From the NCBI GenBank assembly GCA_021772875.1, contig JAJFLD010000213.1, forward strand, positions 1 through 20,490: 20,490 nt of DNA, written 5' to 3'. The number at the start of each line of letters is the position of its first letter. Position 1 is the first letter of the stretch. The notes beneath the pieces are model-generated. The model was given only the letters and a program-made list of their open reading frames with translations, had not been told where the DNA came from and did no database searches. The translations under genes were made by a program, and so were the position numbers. Of the stretch, positions 16,502 through 20,490 are shown piece after piece. The DNA is from Ghiorsea sp. Its GTDB lineage: Bacteria > Pseudomonadota > Zetaproteobacteria > Mariprofundales > Mariprofundaceae.

Positions 16502-17859
16502 TGCCTAAGCACACACCTTATATTTACGTCTTAGATACCAACGTTCTCATCCATGATCCGAATGCTTTGCTTAGATTCGATGAACACCATGTTGTGATTC
16601 CAATTGTTGTATTGGAAGAGATGGATAAGGTTAAACGTGGCATGGATGAAATTGCGCGTAATATTCGTGAAGTTTCGCGCACTTTAGATCAAATCAGTGC
16701 TGGCAAAGAAGATATTGCCGATGGTTTTGAGTTAGCAGGCGGTGGCCGTTTATTCTTTGAATTGGACGATCAAACCGAGGGATTACCTAAAGCTTTTACC
16801 CAAGGCATGGCCGACAATCGTATCATTGCTGTCACCATGCGTTTGCAGCATAATAACCCAGACAAAAAAGTTATCCTTGTCTCCAAAGACATCAATATGC
16901 GCATCAAAGCACGTGCTTTAGGCCTCAAAACAGAAGATTATCGCTCTGATCGGGTGATTGAAGATGTGAACGTGCTTTCCACAGGTGTGACAAACTTAAG
17001 CCATGATGTTTGGGAAAGTATGGCCAAGGATATGGTGGTAAGTGAAATTGATTTTGGTAACCGCTACCAAGTACGCTGGCCTAAAGATTTACCTCTCCCC
17101 TACCTCAATAGCTTTGTAAACTTGCCTGGTGACCGTGAAGTTTCTCTGCGTTGCTCCGCCTTAGACGAAAAAGATTTGGTTACCTTGGATGATACCTTCT
17201 CTTACCGTAGCGAACGCCACGCGGTTTGGGGTGTTAAAGCCCGAAACATCGAACAAAGCCTCGCCATGAATCTGCTGATGGATGCCAACTTGGATTTGGT
17301 TGCCCTCATGGGTGTTGCAGGCTCTGGTAAAACCTTGATGGCACTGGCCTGTGGCCTTCATCAAACACTTGATATGGGTTTGTATGATAAAATCCTTGTG
17401 ACCCGTGCAACAGTACCTATGGGTCAGGATATTGGTTATTTGCCTGGCACTGAAAAAGAAAAAATTGAACCTTGGATGGGCGCAATCACCGACAACTTAT
17501 CCTATTTATTGGATGAACCTACCAGTGATATTGGTTCATTATTGGGTCAACATCGTATAGAAATTGCAGCATTGTCTTTTGCCCGCGGCAGAACATTTAG
17601 CCGCACTTGGCTGATTATTGATGAGGCACAAAACTTAACCCCCCATCAAATGAAGACCTTGGTTACACGTATGGGCGAAGGTTCAAAAATCATCATTTTG
17701 GGTAACAATGCCCAAATTGATACACCCTATCTCACTTCACACACCAATGGTTTGACCCTTGCTGTGAAAAAGTTTGCGGGTTGGCCATATGCAGGGCATG
17801 TGATGCTCAGAGATAGTGAGCGCTCCCGTTTGGCAGCACATGCTGCGGTAGTTTTATAA
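16501..17859 (+). CDS. PIN-PhoH fusion ATPase (PhoH2 type)
   Basis: 452 residues. The N-terminal PIN RNase domain (about 6-150) has acidic residues D12 (YVLDTNVLIHDP), E40 (VLEEMDK), D105 (MADNRII) and D130. The C-terminal PhoH P-loop ATPase has Walker A GVAGSGKT with K277, Walker B IIDEAQN (372-378) and GNNAQIDTPYL (401-411). PIN-PhoH proteins from actinobacteria act as ATP-dependent RNA helicase/RNase, so RNA unwinding and cleavage under stress is the expected role. All PIN and P-loop residues are present, so it should be active. It overlaps cstA by one base; a carbon-starvation transporter and a stress RNase co-translated suggest a shared nutrient-stress response. Family identity is sure, the physiological role is inferred. 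Confidence 0.94.
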   Translation: MPKHTPYIYVLDTNVLIHDPNALLRFDEHHVVIPIVVLEEMDKVKRGMDEIARNIREVSRTLDQISAGKEDIADGFELAGGGRLFFELDDQTEGLPKAFTQGMADNRIIAVTMRLQHNNPDKKVILVSKDINMRIKARALGLKTEDYRSDRVIEDVNVLSTGVTNLSHDVWESMAKDMVVSEIDFGNRYQVRWPKDLPLPYLNSFVNLPGDREVSLRCSALDEKDLVTLDDTFSYRSERHAVWGVKARNIEQSLAMNLLMDANLDLVALMGVAGSGKTLMALACGLHQTLDMGLYDKILVTRATVPMGQDIGYLPGTEKEKIEPWMGAITDNLSYLLDEPTSDIGSLLGQHRIEIAALSFARGRTFSRTWLIIDEAQNLTPHQMKTLVTRMGEGSKIIILGNNAQIDTPYLTSHTNGLTLAVKKFAGWPYAGHVMLRDSERSRLAAHAAVVL

Positions 17860-17866
17860 ACTCACC

Positions 17867-18685
17867 TTGCAAACCCTGAAGCAAAATCCTTTGATGATGA
17901 TTGGCGCCATGATTGTGGCGTTGGTATCAGCCATTGCCATTTTTGCGCCTTGGCTTGCCCCTTACGACCCCGACCACATCGTGATTCGTGATATGTTGCT
18001 AGCACCATCAGCTGCACATTGGTGTGGCACCGATACCCTTGGTCGTGATGTGTTTTCAAGGCTTTTGTATGGTGCACGCATTTCCTTGTTGGTGGGTTTT
18101 GTTGCCGTGGGCATTGCTTTGTTGGTGGGCACAGTGCTGGGGGCTATTGCAGGTTATGCCAGTGGTTTATGGGATAATATCATCATGCGTTGGACAGACA
18201 TGGTGTTGTGTTTCCCCACTTTCTTTTTGATTTTAGCTGTGATTGCTTTTTTAGAGCCTTCCATTTGGAATATCATGATTATCATTGGTTTAACCTCTTG
18301 GATGGGTGTGACAAGGCTTGTCCGTGCTGAATTTTTAAGCTTAAGAGAGCGTGAATTTGTCCTTGCCGCAAAAAGCATAGGCACACCTCCTGTGCGTTTG
18401 ATTTGGTCGTATTTATTGCCCAATGCCATAGGCCCATTGCTGGTTTCAGCTGTACTTGGCATTGCAGGGGCTGTGTTGATTGAGTCTGGTTTATCTTTTT
18501 TAGGGCTGGGTGTGCAACCTCCTACTGCCTCATGGGGGAACATGCTCACCGAAGGCAAAGACAATATCCAAATTGCTTGGTGGTTGTCGGTTTACCCTGG
18601 CTTGGCTATTTTGATTACAGTGTTGGGCTACAACTTACTTGGTGAAGGTCTAAGGGATGTGTTTGACCCAAGGCTGAAACGTTGA
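17867..18685 (+). CDS. DppC/OppC-like ABC transporter permease
   Basis: 272 residues with about six membrane segments. Family marks: KQNPLMMIGAMI then FAPWLAPYDPD at the N-terminus, GTDTLGRDVFSRLLYGARISL, the cytoplasmic EAA loop (REFVLAAKSIGTPPVRLIWSYLLPNAIGPLL) and the C-terminal GLSFLGLGVQPPTASWGNML with GEGLRDVFDPRLKR. The only start that keeps the conserved N-terminus is the TTG at 17867, seven bases after phoH with no clear ribosome-binding site; the next ATG (17894) would cut into it. Known relatives import or export di/oligopeptides, nickel or other small solutes as heterodimers with a DppB partner, ATPases and a binding protein. None of these is in the window, so this is an orphan half. 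It is likely translated by coupling to phoH. Confidence 0.9.
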   Translation: MQTLKQNPLMMIGAMIVALVSAIAIFAPWLAPYDPDHIVIRDMLLAPSAAHWCGTDTLGRDVFSRLLYGARISLLVGFVAVGIALLVGTVLGAIAGYASGLWDNIIMRWTDMVLCFPTFFLILAVIAFLEPSIWNIMIIIGLTSWMGVTRLVRAEFLSLREREFVLAAKSIGTPPVRLIWSYLLPNAIGPLLVSAVLGIAGAVLIESGLSFLGLGVQPPTASWGNMLTEGKDNIQIAWWLSVYPGLAILITVLGYNLLGEGLRDVFDPRLKR

Positions 18686-19158
18686 TGAATAACCAACAAA
18701 CCCTTGAAGATTATATGTTGCTTGCCATCAAACAGGCAGAACTTGCAGCAGCCATAGATGAAGTGCCTGTAGGTGCTGTGTTGGTGACTGAAGATGGTCA
18801 AATTTTTTCCGCTCATAATGCCCCTATCACCAAACATGATGCAACGTCACATGCAGAAATTGAGGTCATGCGTTTGGCTTCAGAAGCACTTGGGAACTAC
18901 CGCTTATTAAACAGCACATTATACGTCACCCTAGAGCCTTGCCTTATGTGCTCAGGTGCCATCATTCATGCCCGCATTGGTACTGTAGTTTTCGGGACTA
19001 ATGATGAAAAAACAGGTGCTGTAACATCCTTGTATCAAGTCTTAAGTGATGAACGACTTAACCATCAACCTCAAATCACATCAGGCATACTAAAAGATGA
19101 ATGTGCTTCCCTGCTTCGCATCTTTTTTAAGAAAAAACGCCTAACCAAAAAAGCATAA
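18685..19158 (+). CDS. tadA: tRNA-specific adenosine deaminase
   Basis: 157 residues. Deaminates A34 to inosine in tRNA-Arg(ACG), a dimeric zinc enzyme. Motifs: zinc ligand and catalytic HAE at H56-E58 (TSHAEIEVMR) and PC-x-x-C at C86/C89 (LEPCLMCSGAIIHARIG), with EVPVGAVLV near the N-terminus. The ATG at 18685 overlaps the last base of the permease stop (TGATG) and is preferred to the TTG directly before it. The length fits TadA (about 150-170). As an essential translation gene at the end of a transport cluster, it is probably expressed by translational coupling or from an internal promoter not visible to me. Confidence 0.96.
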   Translation: MNNQQTLEDYMLLAIKQAELAAAIDEVPVGAVLVTEDGQIFSAHNAPITKHDATSHAEIEVMRLASEALGNYRLLNSTLYVTLEPCLMCSGAIIHARIGTVVFGTNDEKTGAVTSLYQVLSDERLNHQPQITSGILKDECASLLRIFFKKKRLTKKA

Positions 19159-19162
19159 CCTT

Positions 19163-19840
19163 ATGAGAAAGGCCGATCGACTATTTCAATTAATAAATTT
19201 AATTCGTAATAAACAACCCATCACTGCCGAGTGTATTGCTGAAGATTTAGAAGTTTCCGTCCGCACAGTATACAGATATATTGATGACATATCCGCTAGT
19301 GGTATACCCATCTATGGTACAACAGGGATTGGGTATCAGCTTCTTGAGGGCTTTGAACTTCCCCCCTTAAATCTTACTGAAAAGGAATTGGATGCTTTGC
19401 TGCTTGGCGTACAGATGGTGAGCACTTGGACTGGTAATGAACTTTCAAAGTCAGCAAATTCTCTAACGACTAAAATTGAAGCTGCATTACCAAAAAAAGT
19501 AAGAAGTGAACACATAAAAACACTTTATGCACCCGACCTTTTAAACCGCAACAAAGATAAGCAAGTTTGGGAAAACTTGCATCAAGCAATAAAAAACTTA
19601 AACCCTGTTTTTATCCATTATAAATCTTTAAATGAAGAACAAACATCCCGGACCATTTATCCACTTGGTTTATTCTATTGGGGTGGAAAATGGACAGTTG
19701 GTAGCTGGTGTACGCTAAGGAATGATTTTAGAGACTTTAGGCTGGATAGAATCACTCATACTGTAGTTGAAAAATCAAAATACCCACAAACAGATGCAAC
19801 AAATTTAGCCGCCTATATTTCATCATTCAACAAATCTTAA
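19163..19840 (+). CDS. YafY-like HTH/WYL transcriptional regulator
   Basis: 225 residues. Residues 1-65 are a winged HTH (KADRLFQLINLIRNKQ, AEDLEVSVRTVYRYIDDI). ELPPLNLTEKELDALLLG follows, typical of this YafY/YobV group. Residues about 130-215 form the WYL domain, where the name motif reads WTV in WGGKWTVGSW. WYL domains bind small ligands or nucleic acids and tune a DNA-binding regulator, often repressing or activating a neighbouring operon. It begins four bases after tadA without an evident ribosome-binding site, but the ABM and alkylation-repair genes follow it on the same strand after a palindrome (19845-19866), so it likely controls them and itself. The ligand is unknown. Confidence 0.92.
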   Translation: MRKADRLFQLINLIRNKQPITAECIAEDLEVSVRTVYRYIDDISASGIPIYGTTGIGYQLLEGFELPPLNLTEKELDALLLGVQMVSTWTGNELSKSANSLTTKIEAALPKKVRSEHIKTLYAPDLLNRNKDKQVWENLHQAIKNLNPVFIHYKSLNEEQTSRTIYPLGLFYWGGKWTVGSWCTLRNDFRDFRLDRITHTVVEKSKYPQTDATNLAAYISSFNKS

Positions 19841-19844
19841 TCTC

Positions 19845-19866
19845 TACTGACACGACGTTGTCAGTA
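19845..19866. promoter_or_regulatory. Palindrome in WYL-ABM gap (candidate operator)
   Basis: TACTGACA (19845-19852) and TGTCAGTA (19859-19866) are exact reverse complements flanking the 6-base centre CGACGT. The 22-base site lies directly after the regulator stop and about 50 bases upstream of the next ATG. No T-run follows, so it does not look like a terminator. Its position makes it a candidate binding site of the adjacent WYL regulator. Confidence 0.7.
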
Positions 19867-19913
19867 TGGTGTTCTTAAACTTCGCCTTGTTTTAAACAAA
19901 AAGGAGACAGAAC

Positions 19914-20213
19914 ATGGAAAACAAAGAATATGTTTTAGAAGTAGCAATTTTTACGATTAAAGAAGGGTTTGCAGATAAATTACCTCAAATAAGGACTGAT
20001 ATTCATAAAGCATTACAAAACTTCACTGGTTTTATTGAAATAAATTCTTTATCACCTATTGATGAAAAAGGTATGTTTGCAGATATTGTAAAGTGGAATA
20101 CGTTGGACGATGCCTTGATTGCAGCTAAAGCTTTTGAAGATGGTGACCCACGGTTTCTGCCATACATGGAGGCAGCAGACGAAGTCACATTTATGGGGCA
20201 CTTTAAGTCATAA
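19914..20213 (+). CDS. ABM-fold (antibiotic biosynthesis monooxygenase-like) small protein
   Basis: 99 residues. The sequence follows the dimeric alpha+beta barrel pattern: a first strand VLEVAIFTIKEGF, a helix over residues 20-33, a strand FIEINSLSP, MFADIVKWNTLDDALIAAKAF, and the final strand TFMGHF. ABM-superfamily members include quinol monooxygenases, heme-degrading enzymes and proteins without known activity. No catalytic residues can be assigned here. AAGGAG lies seven bases before the ATG. It follows the WYL regulator and its palindrome, and precedes a DNA alkylation repair gene across a hairpin, consistent with one small regulated unit. Confidence 0.8.
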   Translation: MENKEYVLEVAIFTIKEGFADKLPQIRTDIHKALQNFTGFIEINSLSPIDEKGMFADIVKWNTLDDALIAAKAFEDGDPRFLPYMEAADEVTFMGHFKS

Positions 20214-20223
20214 ACACTGTCCT

Positions 20224-20265
20224 GCATCAGCGGCAATGTTCTTAAAAGAGATGTTCCGCTGATGC
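20224..20265 (+). promoter_or_regulatory. Hairpin between ABM and alkylation-repair genes
   Basis: GCATCAGCGG (20224-20233) and CCGCTGATGC (20256-20265) are exact 10-base complements with a 22-base loop. On RNA this makes a stable stem. The bases after it (TTGCTTC) are not a strong U-run, so termination would be weak at best; it could attenuate, stabilise or process the transcript between the two genes, or be a protein site in DNA. Confidence 0.6.
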
Positions 20266-20308
20266 TTGCTTCAATATTTAATAACGCTAAAAGGGAGACC
20301 CTGATACC

Positions 20309-20490
20309 ATGCCTCAACCTTTAAAAAATATGTACAATGAAACCTTTGTCACAGCCTTGACCAATGCCTTGCAACAAGTGCATCCTACCTTTGATACGCA
20401 AAATTTCAGCAGCCTTATTTTTAATCATACATGGCAAGACAAAGAGCTCAAACAACGTACGCGATGTATTACAGAAGCATTATATGCCTG
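20309..20490 (+). CDS. DNA alkylation repair protein, AlkD/COG4335-like (5' part; 3' end outside window)
   Basis: Open from the ATG at 20309 to the right edge, 60 codons plus two bases. AAGGGAG lies 11 bases upstream. The visible N-terminus reads MPQPLKNMYNETFVTALTNA, then FSSLIFNHTWQDKELKQRTRCITEALY, which matches the start of HEAT-like-repeat DNA alkylation repair proteins (the KERTRHIT-like stretch ahead of the first HEAT repeat). Such proteins excise bulky or cationic N3/N7 alkylpurines. The catalytic region is outside the window, so the assignment rests on the N-terminus only. It closes the WYL-ABM group on the plus strand. Confidence 0.75.
   Translation, partial: MPQPLKNMYNETFVTALTNALQQVHPTFDTQNFSSLIFNHTWQDKELKQRTRCITEALYA

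Overview
The window is a gene-dense, AT-leaning bacterial chromosome segment. Genes abut or overlap, and no gap exceeds about 200 bases. I see no transposase, integrase, phage gene, tRNA, rRNA or CRISPR array. Lipoprotein signals, SelO, MetF, the 188-residue type of dCTP deaminase, TrhO, RsmA and the DLRQPLQA-type hybrid kinase together point to a Gram-negative proteobacterium. A gamma- or zetaproteobacterium would fit, but this is inference and I cannot place it more finely.

Layout. (1) 1-2456, minus: the N-terminal 818 residues of a large secreted protein. It has a seven-blade RCC1-like propeller, a cadherin/VCBS-like domain, two HYR domains, one DUF5011-like Ig domain and the start of an NHL-type propeller, and it runs off the left edge. 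(2) 2457-5048, plus: a divergent two-component pair made of a LuxR-family response regulator and a multi-pass hybrid histidine kinase, coupled by TAATG. A 15-bp tandem direct repeat lies in the gap between regions 1 and 2. (3) 5112-8500, minus: metF, dcd, trhO and rsmA, transcribed in the order rsmA-trhO-dcd-metF. These are housekeeping genes for folate, dUTP supply, tRNA wobble modification and 16S rRNA dimethylation. (4) 8534-8860, plus: a small multidrug resistance protein, divergent from rsmA. (5) 8857-12143, minus: an NMT1/SsuA-like substrate-binding lipoprotein followed at once by a PAS-containing hybrid sensor kinase. No ABC permease or ATPase accompanies them, so this looks like a periplasmic-receptor/kinase sensory pair. 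(6) 12259-13827, plus: selO, with a good -10 box and an inverted repeat in the shared divergent promoter. (7) 13863-14714, minus: a parvulin-type peptidyl-prolyl isomerase lipoprotein. (8) 14789-19158, plus: a tightly packed run of cstA, phoH (PIN-PhoH), an orphan DppC-like permease and tadA. (9) 19163-20490, plus: a WYL regulator, a small ABM-fold protein and the start of a DNA alkylation repair (AlkD-like) protein. A near-perfect operator-like palindrome and a strong hairpin lie in the gaps of this module.

Most of the window is ordinary core metabolism and translation. The parts most worth a second look are the substrate-binding lipoprotein/kinase pair, the WYL-ABM-AlkD module with its palindrome, the modular two-propeller secreted protein next to a two-component system with a tandem repeat between them, and the orphan dipeptide-type permease embedded between phoH and tadA.
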